64,000 nt of DNA, taken from Paratinospora sagittata. Taxonomy: Eukaryota > Streptophyta > Magnoliopsida > Ranunculales > Menispermaceae. Below are positions 53,824 to 63,295 of this stretch, piece after piece. Position 1 is the stretch's first letter. Each line of letters starts with the position of its first letter. The notes under the pieces were generated by a model, which was not told where the DNA came from, ran no database searches, and was given only the letters and a program-made list of their open reading frames with translations. The stretch covers positions 7,555,501-7,619,500 of the forward strand of contig CM069613.1 of assembly GCA_035771175.1 (NCBI GenBank), written 5' to 3'. The translations under genes were made by a program, and so were the position numbers.

Positions 53824-54870
53824 TCATACTATGCAGTTAACATTTCCCTTGTTGATAAAATTCTCATATTGTCCACTAGGATATTCAAGAAAATCAGAAA
53901 TATTAAGATTTGTCATGTCCACGATGTTATCTCTATTATAAAATTTCTTGTTCAAACTTTTTTTTGCATTAACCAAATTCATTTCAACATTTTTGCCTTT
54001 ATCTTTAAGTGAGGCTTGATAAAGGTCAACTAAGTATTTAGATGTATGACAAGCACGATACAAAGGCCCTTTCTTTCCACGTCTATAACAAGTATTCACA
54101 TTGTCCTTTGTAGGTTTATTTTGCAAACCTTTTCCCTCTTCTTGCCTTGCATCATATTTGTTCTAATTCTTCTAGAAATTATGACCATCATAATATCGAA
54201 GATTATTTCTACCTCAGCCTCTGTCATATCTTTTTCCTCGTCTATGATGACGATTATGCCACGTCTATGTTTATGATCATCTTCAAGGAATGGTGTAGAA
54301 CCAGGTGGACGGAAATGATGATTTTTCATCAATAGATCATTATTCTGCTTAGTCACCAAGAGGCATGAGATCAATTCAAAATACTTAGTGAATCGACATT
54401 CTCGATATTATTGTTGCAAGAGCACATTCGAGGCATGAAATGTAGTAAAAGTCTTTTCTAATATATCTTCTTAAGTTGTTTTCTCTCCGCATAACTTCAA
54501 AAACTAATTTTGAACAAAGTGAGTTATATTCATTGATTGTTTTGAAGTCTTGCAACCTCAAATGCATTCCCTCAAAACAAGCTTTTGGCGAAATGACCGC
54601 CTTTTGATGGTCAAACCCTTCTTTTAAATTATTCCATAGGATGGAAAGGTCGTTAACAGTGAGATATTCACTTTTCAAGCCTTTCTATAGATGGCGCCGA
54701 AGGAATATTAAAGTCTTCGCACAATCTTGCGTGGATTCTTTATTTTCTTCTTTAATTGTACCACACAAATTTTTGGCTTCTAAGTGGATCTCAGCATCAA
54801 GGATCCATGATAAATAATTATTGTCCAAAATGTCAAATACAACAAATTCAAGTTTCGTAATATTCGACAT
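53824..54870 (-). pseudogene. Copia-type gag pseudogene (minus)
   Basis: From 54870 downward the ORFs read MSNITKLEF, NYLSWILDAEIHLEAKNL, then (54678-54385) LSILWNNLKEGFDHQKAV, LRLQDFKTINEYNS and a Leu/Arg stretch. 54126-53824 has a damaged zinc knuckle (CYRRGKKGPLYRAC, where the second Cys and the His are replaced), then HTSKYLVDLYQASLK. These are gag features of a common plant Copia family. At least three frame breaks occur. No pol follows in the window, so it is an isolated gag fragment. Confidence 0.75.
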
Positions 54871-54972
54871 ATCTGAACAAAAAACATATTAGTAAATTCT
54901 AATCAAAATATGATATTTATAATTATATCTATGATGGATCATTCATTTTCATAAAATTGGTAAGATGAGTGT

Positions 54973-55514
54973 TTTTTTTTTGAAGGATAAAAAAAGATTA
55001 TAATAGCAAAGGCCAAAAGGCAACAAAATTACAAAATTTGCACCCTCTTATAAGGGACACCTATATATGTCTATCAACAAGTATATACAAATCAGTAGGG
55101 AAAATGGTGGGAGGAAAAAACATCTCCACATCGTTAGTAGCATAACTAGCCAAAAAATCCGCAAGGTGATTTGCCTCTCTCCAAATACGCGTAATAGACC
55201 AAGACCTCCACCTTCGAAGCAAGTCACGAATATGTAAGATCGTGGATGTTAATCTCTAAGGGATCAAAGCTTTACCTTGAATGAACAGTACTAAATATAG
55301 GGAGTTAGACTCAATTTGAATGTGTGCATCATAGTCACGAGGGAAGCATTCTAGGCCTTTCAATAAGGCTAAGGATTATGAGTGAAGCACATCCTTAGGA
55401 GACATGAACCTGCAATCGCACTCCTCATAGTACATTCATGATCTCTCCAAATGGCTCCAAAGCCACCCGCTCCGAGGTCGTCAGTGCTAAGTTTAAAGCA
55501 ACATAGAAGGGGAG
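54973..55514 (-). pseudogene. LINE 3' end: RNase H fragment, left of MULE insertion
   Basis: On the minus strand 55500-55030 contains FKLSTDD, GAGGFGAIWRDH, a DAHIQIESNSLYLVL-like segment and WREANHLADFLA, the last being the characteristic end of plant LINE RNase H. A T-run at 54974-54983 is the reverse complement of the poly(A) tail. Several stops occur, so it is inactive. The Mutator-like element is inserted at the beginning of this domain (TSD GAAGGGGAG), and the upstream LINE remnant continues at 61172. Confidence 0.75.
55506..55514. repeat. 9-bp target site duplication (left) of MULE
   Basis: GAAGGGGAG is identical to 61163-61171. Nine-bp duplications are diagnostic of Mutator-superfamily insertion. 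Confidence 0.9.
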
Positions 55515-56040
55515 GGGCCTTTTGACATGATTACCCCTAAAAAATAAAATAATTTCACAAATGTCATCCACACACAAATAATGACCCATTTGCCATACTT
55601 TACTGTTCATAGCACAGTCAGCGCGCCAAACAAGCGCCACGTCCGGGCCCAGGTGGCATTTTAAGGAAGGCGTCTTTTAAAAGACGCCTTCCTTTCATAT
55701 ATTTTTTTTTTAAGTGAAGGGAAGGCGTCTTTTGAAAAGACGCCTTCCTTTCATATATATATTTTTTTAAGTGAAGGGAAGGCGTCTTTTGAAAAGACGC
55801 CTTCCCTTCACAATTTTTTTTTTTAACGTGAAGGGAAGGCGTCTTTTCAAAAGACGCCTTCCATTCACCACTTTTTTCTTAAACTGAAGAGAAGGCGTCT
55901 TTTGAAAAGACGCCTTCTCTTCACATTTTTGCCGTTTTTTTTAACGTGAAGAGAAGGCGTCTTTTGAAAAGACACCTTCCCTTGCAAGTTTTTTTTTTAT
56001 TTTAAGGGAAGGCGTCTTTTGAAAAGACGTCTTCCCTTAA
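55515..56040. repeat. MULE left terminal inverted repeat with seven palindromes
   Basis: Positions 55515-55663 match the right end inverted (CATAGCACAGTCAGCGCGCC, CACAAATAATGACC). From 55665 to 56037, seven copies of a roughly 28-bp palindrome (GGAAGGCGTCTTTTGAAAAG then ACGCCTTCC) follow one another at about 56-bp spacing, separated by T-rich stretches. Each copy is self-complementary. Confidence 0.9.
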
Positions 56041-56814
56041 AGCCTACATATACCCCACCCGCGAGCACACACTCACTCGTCGCCCCACTCTTCTCTCTGA
56101 AACTCTTCGGATAGTTGCCGTCGTCTCGCTCCGTCGCCGTCGCGGTCGTTGGGAGCCGAGTGCCATTTCGTGCAAGATCTGATCGTGGTTGTTTCCATTC
56201 TCGATCACTAAACAAAGGTGCCACTTTTTATTTTTATTTTTTCATTTTCTTCTTCTTATTATAGGGTTCATAACTCCGTCATGCTTGTTGCCATTCTCGA
56301 TCTCGGTTTTTTTTTTGTTTTTTTTGGTGCAGCCAATGATTGAGTCAAACAAAACTCGTGTGCCCTTTTGCTAATTTTTACCATTCTATGATAATTTTTG
56401 CTGTTTCGAATTGATCTTTTAGGGTTTTAGGGATGGAAAGAAACGTGTGTGTAATTTTTACTGCAATAGCATTTTTATGTAAAAGTACGTTAACAAGTGT
56501 GATTTTGCGAGTGATTTTGGTTATTTGGCTACATTGTTTTAGGTTGTGGTATGAAATGAATGGACCCTTACTAAGGTGCAGGGAGGTATAATTGATTGGT
56601 CAATTTGGATGAAAATTCTACTGATTATCTATATGAATTTTAGTACCTAGATGACTCCAAAAGTTGATGAGTTCAATTAAAACAAATGTGCATCATATTC
56701 AACAAATTAGCCTTATTACATTTCCTTTTAATTGTTACTTTGTTGAAGTCATAGGCTTTAATTTCATATTTTCTTTGAAAGAATGACGATTGTATTTTGC
56801 TTATTCCCACACAG
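56041..56814 (+). promoter_or_regulatory. MURA leader: promoter, 5' UTR and intron
   Basis: An ACATATACCCC box (56047) precedes a CT- and CG-rich leader (CGTCTCGCTCCGTCGCCGTC, 56120-56140). A candidate donor is at CAAAG|GTGCC (56217), and the acceptor CACACAG (56814) lies immediately before the ATG. T-rich intron sequence lies between. The 5' UTR intron is inferred from these signals. Confidence 0.55.
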
Positions 56815-57198
56815 ATGGCAAATAGACTTGTTTCTATAATATGCTACAGTGGTGGTTCCGTAGTACATGATTCGCGAGGTGCATCATACGATAGACCGCC
56901 AGTAGGGCTTGTAAGAGTCCGATCAGGCATTGATTTTGAAGAATTTGAAGGGGTTATTCGAGGTAAACTACGGATTTCAACATGTGCAACGATCAATATC
57001 ACCTATAGATATCCTTTGCTTTTTGGCGAAAAGGATTTAAATTTTACTGTTCTTCCGATTAGCAATGAGGAAGAGCTAAGGGATATTTTTTCCATGTTGC
57101 AAGAGGTCCCACCTCCTACTAATATGGAGGTGTATGTAGAAGTTGTTGGTGGAAATCAACCCAAGGTCGTCAAACGGGTCATCGGCGAAGCCACATGA
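56815..57198 (+). pseudogene. MURA N-terminal (PB1-like) part
   Basis: ATG directly follows the acceptor, and the peptide begins MANRLVSIICYSGG. It continues EFEGVIRGKLRIS, ITYRYPLLF and a TVLPISNEEELRDIF block, then VYVEVVGG, the arrangement of the PB1-like N-terminal domain common in plant MULE transposases (protein interaction). The stop TGA at 57196-57198 overlaps the next ORF as ATGA, and downstream coding is in another frame. I read this as a frame change, not as a real gene end. Confidence 0.75.
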
Positions 57199-58103
57199 AT
57201 TTTGGCGGTCATAGTGCACGAAGATCAATGGAGCACATTGGTCCGAGTACAACTTCACCTATTGATGCTACAATCGATCACATGACCAATAATTCTGAAG
57301 ATGGCAGCCCTTCAAATGTACATTTGTCTGATGATGAATTCAATTTTGAAGACGACGACAGTGATGAAAACAGTGATGAGGATGATGGACATGAGATGGA
57401 TAATTTTGTTGATATGCGTGGTCCTTTGTTGAGAGTAATTGAAAATGATGGGTCTATGTATGCATCGCCACTACGAGAAGATGACAATGGCGTAAGCATT
57501 GAAGAAACAGAGTTACAAGACGCTGAGTTGCATAGTATGGGTGATACACCACAACCTATCATAGCAAGTTTTGAGCCTCCATCACCTAGTTTCATGGAAC
57601 TTAATCATGAAGCTATGACCCCATTATCAGACAATCATGATAACATATCGATGGGGTGGAACGAGTCACAAGATCTTTGCGAAGGACTCATATTTCCCTC
57701 AAAGGAAGACTTGCAACATAGAGTAAAACGATGTTGTATAGCCAAGCAACAAGAATATGTTGTGGTCGATTCAGAACCCAAATTTTGGTCAATTAGGTGT
57801 AAAAAATCGAAAGATGGTTGTCAGTGGAGGCTACGGGCTTCGAAACGCAAGAAATCGGGATTGTTTGAGATCACAAAATGCCCATTTCCACACACATGTA
57901 TTTATGCCCAAATGTCGCAAGATCATCGACAATTGGATTTAAAGCTAATATATCGCAAAATTTTTGATATTGTAAAGCGAGATCCTTCAACTTCTGTGTC
58001 GGCGCTACATCAAGTAATTAAAAATAATTACAAATACGATGTGCATTACAGAAAAGTGTGGCGTGCAAAAAAAAAGGTGATGGAAAAGATATTTGGTGAT
58101 TGA
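57195..58103 (+). pseudogene. MURA middle part: acidic linker and MuDR DNA-binding domain
   Basis: This 302-codon ORF starts with a MEHIGPS stretch, then a strongly acidic linker (FEDDDSDENSDEDDGHEMD) at about residues 50-70. From about residue 170 comes the MuDR-type domain: GLIFPSKEDLQHRVKRC, WSIRCKKSKDGCQWRLRAS, ITKCPFPHTC, with the Cys and His spacing of its zinc-binding fold. It then reaches YDVHYRKVWRAKKKVMEKIFGD, which leads into the catalytic core in the same frame after a TGA at 58101-58103. This region recognises the terminal repeats. The stop is the only break in this section. Confidence 0.85.
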
Positions 58104-58478
58104 GAGGGATCGTATAACCTACTCCCAAAATGGATGGATGCATTGAATGCTAGTAATCCAGGTTCGCACGCATTTGTAAATCACTACGAACCTGACAACA
58201 ATGGGATAGCCACATTTCATCGTTTTTTTTGGGCTTTGGGTCCCTCAATTGAGGGTTTTAAGCATTGTAGGCCTATCATACAAATAGATGGTACACACTT
58301 ATATGGAAAATACCGTGGTAAGTTGCTCATCGCCACGGCAATCGATGCAGCCAGTCATATATTCCCTCTCGCATTTGCTATTGTTCATCAAGAAAATACT
58401 GACAACTGGGCATGGTTTCTAAGGAAGCTTCGTTATAACGTGACTAACAGAGAAGGCATTTGCCTTGTCAGTGATTGT
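58104..58478 (+). pseudogene. MURA catalytic core, truncated after the second Asp
   Basis: In the frame of the preceding part: MDALNASNPGS, then FFWALGPSIEGFKHCRPIIQ, IDGTHLYGKYRGKLL (first catalytic Asp), FAIVHQENTDNWAWFL and GICLVSD (second Asp). The normal continuation, with the catalytic Glu and a SWIM zinc finger, is absent. At about 58475 the sequence passes directly into a PMD gene in another frame. The domain can cut DNA in complete elements but not here. Confidence 0.85.
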
Positions 58479-60052
58479 ACACCTATGTGTTCTGCCTCTT
58501 CTTGCGGACTTCGATGTTGCCGGTACATACGCGTGGGGCAGTGCAGTGCTAGCATGGTTATATCGTCAAATGTGTCGTGCGGTTGATTATGACAAACGAG
58601 GTGTTTCAGGAGCACTGGTACTAATACAACTATGGGCATGGGATAGATTTCCTTTTTTGGCTCCACGAAGATGCAACATTCAACGCGAGGATCATGCCGG
58701 TCCAAATGCACATCTGTTGCCACCACCACCATTGGCATATAGGTAAATGAGTAATTTTTTTACTTAAGTCCATACCTATCTTCCTTTTCAACATTTACTG
58801 TTAGCATTTATTAATTTGTCCTAACTATTTGCAGGTGGAGACACGCCTTAATAAAGAAAGAAGTCTCAACGCATGTATTGAATAAATATAGAGAGACGTT
58901 GGACACTAAAGGTTTTGAAGAGGTACAATATTCCTAACAATTTACATAAATGTATTCCTTATATTTTTGCAATGTTTTCTAATTTTGACGTTAGGGGCCC
59001 ATGTACAGGTCAGTTGGACTCCATACACAGATGATTTGATTGATGCCTTGCCAAAGTATTGCAAGCATGGGCGACACATATGGCACACTGTTTCTCCACT
59101 CATTTGTTTCGCCATAGTTGAATTACATCGACCAGATCGAGTGTTACGTCAATTTGGCATGAGACAAACGATTCCGGAGCCATACGACACAAGTATTGAG
59201 CTTCACAAGTGTGATATGAGAAGCCAATGTGACAATAATTGGATTGAAAAGCACAGATATTATGTTGATGAATGGCAGCGTCGTGTCGATAACTTGGTAG
59301 TTGGTGAAAATGATGATTCATCACGTATGGAGTACAATGACCCATATATGGTTTGGTTTCGAACAATAACTCGAAGGTATATGACTGAAAGCGGTGCAAC
59401 AATCGATTTCTTGGTAAGAAAGTACATTATGCAATTCACGTTTTCACTTATTACTAAGCTAAGTTGTAGTTATTTTTGCTAACGTATGACACTTTTAATT
59501 TATTTAGGTTTGCAACGTGGCTCAAATGCATTTGCGCAGTGACGTTAATGATATGACTGTCGCGAGGGACATTAAGAGGATATCAATGACTACGCTACAA
59601 ACTGTGCATGCTGATTACATGATTAGGAGGGACACAACAGAGGGACAATCCTCAGCATATCATCAGAGTCCCATCAGTCCTTCCGTGCTGATTCATTCAC
59701 AGATGTCCACACGTCACCATTGCGTCACGATCCATCCCCCTTTGGCGATGCAATACCAGATGTTCATATCGATCCGACAGCTACTTCATTCGAGGACAAT
59801 CCAACCTTGGGTGAAGAAGGACATTGGATAGGTAGACAGCAAAGAATGCCAAGGCGAGGATGTGCATTTATAGCAGATACGGCTATTGAGGCGCATGATG
59901 ATCGTGAGGATGACCACATATCAGCTATGCCCGTTGACGATGATCCAGCACCATCTGTCGAGCAAGTTGTTCAGGTGCCTTTGCAGCAGTATAAAAGAGA
60001 TCACTTACGGCGCAATAAACGACGTAAATGGCCAATATGTGGCACAGATTGA
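58465..60052 (+). pseudogene. plant mobile domain (PMD/MAIN-like) gene, 5'-truncated, four exons
   Basis: The exons are about 58465-58742, 58835-58922, 59008-59413 and 59508 to about 60052, with GT...AG borders that keep frame. The protein reads LCVLPLLADFDVAGTYAWGS, WLYRQMCRAVDY, LVLIQLWAWDRFPFLAPR, WRHALIKKEVSTHV, VSWTPYTDDLIDALP, ICFAIVELHRPDRVLRQFG and TIPEPYDTS, which is the C-terminal two-thirds of the PMD found in MAIN/MAIL proteins and in the protein phosphatase 7 long-form homologues. Exon 4 changes frame near 59670-59700; the second frame reads to a basic C-terminus (RRNKRRKWP) and TGA at about 60052. The first third of PMD is missing and is replaced by the MURA core. PMD genes are often carried by plant transposons; their transposition role is unknown. 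Confidence 0.85.
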
Positions 60053-60174
60053 CAACTTGTTTCTCATTTAAACTTGTATATGTTTTGATAATGTTGTACT
60101 CAACATGTATGTAAACTTGCCCCTTCAATTCAATAATTTTTTTTTAACAAAATTACCTTGTATATGTTTAGTAA

Positions 60175-60730
60175 TGAGGATGAATTTTGATTTAAACTTG
60201 AATTCGGGATGGGGGTCCAAAAAATCAACCGGGCATGGGAATGGGATTCCGTCGACTCCGGGGGATCGGGGGAGGATAGTGGATGTGCTGAAAGTGGTCT
60301 GGTTAAAAAAAACCAAGTGGTTTGGATTCGATGAGGCCGAACAGTTTAGTAATAGCTTTGAATTTTGATTTAAACTTGAATTCGGGATGGGGGTCCAAAA
60401 AATCAACCGGGCATGGGAATGGGATTCCGTCGACTCCGGGGGATCGGGGGAGGATAGTGGGACGTGCTGAAAGTGGTCGGGTTAAAAAAACCAAGTGGTT
60501 TGGATTCGGTGAGGCCGAATAGTTTAGTAATAGCTTTGAATTTTGATTTAAACTTGAATTCGGGATGGGGGTCCAAAAAATCAACCGGGCATGGGAATGG
60601 GATTCCGTCGACTCCGGGGGATCGGGGGAGGATAGTGGGACGTGTTGAAAGTGGTCGGGTTAAAAAAAAAACCAAGTGGTTTGGATTCGGTGAGGTCGAA
60701 CAGTTTAGTAATAACTTTGAATTTAACTTT
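60175..60730. repeat. 177-bp tandem repeat, three copies
   Basis: A unit beginning TTTGATTTAAACTTGAATTCG recurs at 60187, 60366 and 60543. It contains GATGGGGGTCCAAAAAATCA, GGGATTCCGTCGACTCCGGG and AAACCAAGTGGTTTGGATTC. The copies differ at few positions. They lie between the PMD gene and the right TIR and give spurious ORFs on both strands. Confidence 0.9.
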
Positions 60731-60739
60731 GATTTTTGG

Positions 60740-61162
60740 CTTAAAATAAAAAAAAATTATGAAGTCCCTTCACAATTTCTTTTTTTTAACGTGAGGGGAA
60801 GGCGACGCCTTCCCCTCACGTTAAAAAAAAAATTGTGAAGAAAAGGCGTCTTTTCAAAAGATGCCTTCTCTTCAGTTAAAAAAAAGTGGTGAAGGAAAGG
60901 CGTCTTTTGAAAAGACGCCTTCCCTTCACGTTAAAAAAAAAAATTGTGAAGGGAATGCGTCTTTTCAAAAGACGCTTTTCCTTCACTTAAAAAAAAATAT
61001 ATGAACGCCTTCCTTAAAATGCCACCTGGGCGCGGACGTGGCACTTGTTTGGCGCGCTGACTGTGCTATGAACAGTAAAGTATGGCAAATAGGTCATTAT
61101 TTGTGTAGAGATGGCATTTGTGAAATTATTGTATTTTTTAGGGGTAATCATGTCAAAAGCCC
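60740..61162. repeat. MULE right terminal inverted repeat with four to five palindromes
   Basis: Palindromes lie at about 60785-60822 (centre deleted, GGGGAAGGCGACGCCTTCCCC), 60841-60871, 60890-60925 and 60950-60985, with a half copy near 61005. The outer 150 bp (61008-61162) are the inverse of the left end. Fewer palindromes than on the left suggest loss or gain by slippage. Confidence 0.88.
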
Positions 61163-61171
61163 GAAGGGGAG
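61163..61171. repeat. 9-bp target site duplication (right) of MULE
   Basis: GAAGGGGAG is identical to 55506-55514. Confidence 0.9.
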
Positions 61172-62322
61172 GCAATCAAGCAATAAAATGGGGTGATTTC
61201 GGAACAATTGAGACTGCACCATGCCAAGCATTAAATATAAAAGCTGTTAAGCTGGATGGGCTACAAAGTTACAAAATATTTAAAAAAAAAATGGTCCAAA
61301 ACTCAAGATTAAGAATTAAATGATTTTATCTGAAAAAATCTTAACGCCAATTACTTTGCATAAAATAATTACTATTTTATTAGAAATAAATTGAAATAAG
61401 ATTATATTGTAAGAAATAAATTTTATTTTATTTAGTAATTAAATTTTGTTAAAATAGTATTCAACTTTTACTCTTTTTTTTTTTACTTTGGAGATCTTTT
61501 ACAACAAAAAGTAAATCGCAATTTATAAGAGTGATAAAAAAGATAACACCATTGACTAAGGATGAAGATAAAATAGAAATTGAAAAGAATTATGTTTACC
61601 TCATATCATCTCTACTAAAATCAACTCAATTTAACAAAATCTTTTTTCAATTACACGAGGTTGTTACTTGATCAGGGAATAAGTCAATATTAAATTACTA
61701 GTAGTTATATCTTTCTTAATTATTTTAACTCATATTATCTTATCTTCTTCCAACACTATTGTTACTATGGATTATTTTTTTTAGAGAGTAAACAAACAGT
61801 TACAAGCTAACACATGCATTACACAGAGCAAGATCGGTCCACGTCTTTGCAAAAATCTCGACTAATCTCCACCAACGTAACGACACCATAACTCAAACCC
61901 AAGACTGTCAATATCTGGCACTAAATGCCCCTCTCCAACAAACGAACTGCACTAGAGCCCAAGACCATCAATGCCTAGTTACTATGATTATTAATACGAC
62001 ACTTTTTCTAACTAACTCGCATTCAAGGCTCTTGATACCCAACATTTTATTCCTTATAGCCTGATTGGTGTAATAACATTTTTATAGAACGGGTCTACCT
62101 AATATCATGATATAAAAAAACTAAAATGAACAAAAATCCTCTTGTCACACTGGCTGTTATATAAAACTATTTAATGACATTAAACAAAATTCAAATATTA
62201 CATACAACAACATGAAATTTAACCTTTTTATAAATATATTAAAAAAAAAAAAACCTTAAAAGCAATGAATGGTTAAAGGTGTTGTGAGAAGAAACTAAAA
62301 AGGAGATCTTAACTTTTATTGT

Positions 62323-62325
<3 letters not shown>
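61172..62325. other. short LINE remnant, then AT-rich spacer
   Basis: The first bases (61172-61185) complete the W/LPP start of the LINE RNase H when the MULE is removed; beyond that I cannot follow the LINE. 61773-61990 has a T-run followed by moderately complex sequence that could be the 3' end of another non-LTR element (minus), unproven. The rest is AT-rich without genes. Confidence 0.4.

Positions 62326-62408
<83 letters not shown>
62326..62408. repeat. long (TA)n microsatellite
   Basis: About 41 uninterrupted TA units, ending in a short ATT run, roughly 270 bp downstream of the AARE stop codon. Confidence 0.95.
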
Positions 62409-62413
<5 letters not shown>

Positions 62414-62675
62414 ATTATTATGCATCACAATGCAGAGAGTCAACTGACATAACTTCCATATTCATCAATTCATAGAAGAAGAATGAAAAATTTTAGAGAG
62501 AAATATAAAAGAGAATTCAATAAGGTTGGGCTTTTTATTCAATAGGAATTGTTGTCTGACATGAAGAAGGACCAACACAAGAATGAGCATTCCCAGAGGT
62601 TGAGGATGGAATGTTGATTTTTCTACTTAATTTGAAATTAAAATACATGTTTGAATGATGAGAACAGTGCCTCAT

Positions 62676-63295
62676 TTATTTGAGATACTTCTTGAACCAT
62701 ACTCCAATGTTGAGGAAGCTTTCATAATCGGACTGTGGCCTACATGCAAGAGACAAGGAGAAGATAAAACACCAAAAGCCTTCAATCTTTATCATGATTT
62801 TATCATACTTTGGAGCCAAGTTTGTAGTTCATATAAAAATGACCGATATATTTGAGACATATAGTTCAATAACACTCTTTAATGAAAAGAAAATGTTCAT
62901 CATTCATAGTTCATAAAAGGAGAGAGACAGAGAGAGAGAGAACCTGTTAATTGCATGGATATCATTGGGAAATACAATGATTTTGATGTCAACTCCGTTC
63001 TCCTTCAATGCTCTTGCATACTGTAGAGTTTTGAAAAAAATAAATAAATAGTGAAATTGCGGTATATAAGGTGATTACTACGCAAAGATTTCAAATTCAA
63101 GGACAACGATTGTATTAATTATTTAGCAGTATTTACTATTAACAATAAACAAATAAGCAGGGATCAAATGACTAGGAGCATTAATTAAATGATATATTTC
63201 TAATATTCGAGGGAGAATGATCTTACTTGCAGTCCATTAGAAACTGGTACACGGAGATCCTGGGCACCCAACAGGAAAAGCGTCGGCGTTTTGAC
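62676..63295 (-). CDS. AARE: acylamino-acid-releasing enzyme, C-terminal three exons (partial gene)
   Basis: Minus-strand exons 63295-63227 (23 codons), 63020-62944 and 62739-62676 (TAA at 62678-62676) join in frame through GT...AG introns. They read VKTPTLFLLGAQDLRVPVSN, then YARALKENGVDIKIIVFPND and IHAINR, then PQSDYESFLNIGVWFKKYLK. This is the end of the prolyl-oligopeptidase (S9) alpha/beta-hydrolase domain of acylamino-acid-releasing enzyme, which removes N-acylated residues from peptides. The catalytic Asp (AQDLRVP) and His (NDIHAI) are present; the Ser lies upstream, beyond the right edge. An Ala follows the His where I would expect Gly. No break is seen. Exons before 63295 are not recognisable up to 64000, so the next intron is at least 0.7 kb. 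Confidence 0.88.

Larger units (their letters stand above)
55515..61162 (+). mobile_element. Mutator-like element (MULE) carrying MURA and a plant mobile domain gene
   Basis: The 5648-bp element has terminal inverted repeats: left GGGCCTTTTGACATGATTAC, right reverse complement GGGCTTTTGACATGATTACC. A perfect 9-bp duplication surrounds it. The repeats extend over roughly 420-520 bp and include arrays of palindromes. Inside are a 5' leader with intron, a MURA transposase gene and a PMD gene joined to it, and a 177-bp triple repeat. The catalytic region of MURA is truncated and there are stops and frame changes, so this copy is non-autonomous. The intact ends and TSD mean it could still have been mobilised by a related transposase. 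Confidence 0.92.

Noticed and set aside
55665..56037. Regularly spaced palindromic repeats resembling a CRISPR array
   Set aside because: The spacers are T-rich and alike, the repeats mirror a second array at the other end of a transposon with 9-bp TSD, and the DNA is from a plant.
57195..57198. ATGA overlap of two ORFs as translational coupling
   Set aside because: In a plant MULE the two ORFs are parts of one MURA protein; a frame change is the simpler reading.
60125..60838. Several overlapping ORFs on both strands with repeated peptides
   Set aside because: They are produced by the 177-bp tandem repeat; neither strand has conserved domains.
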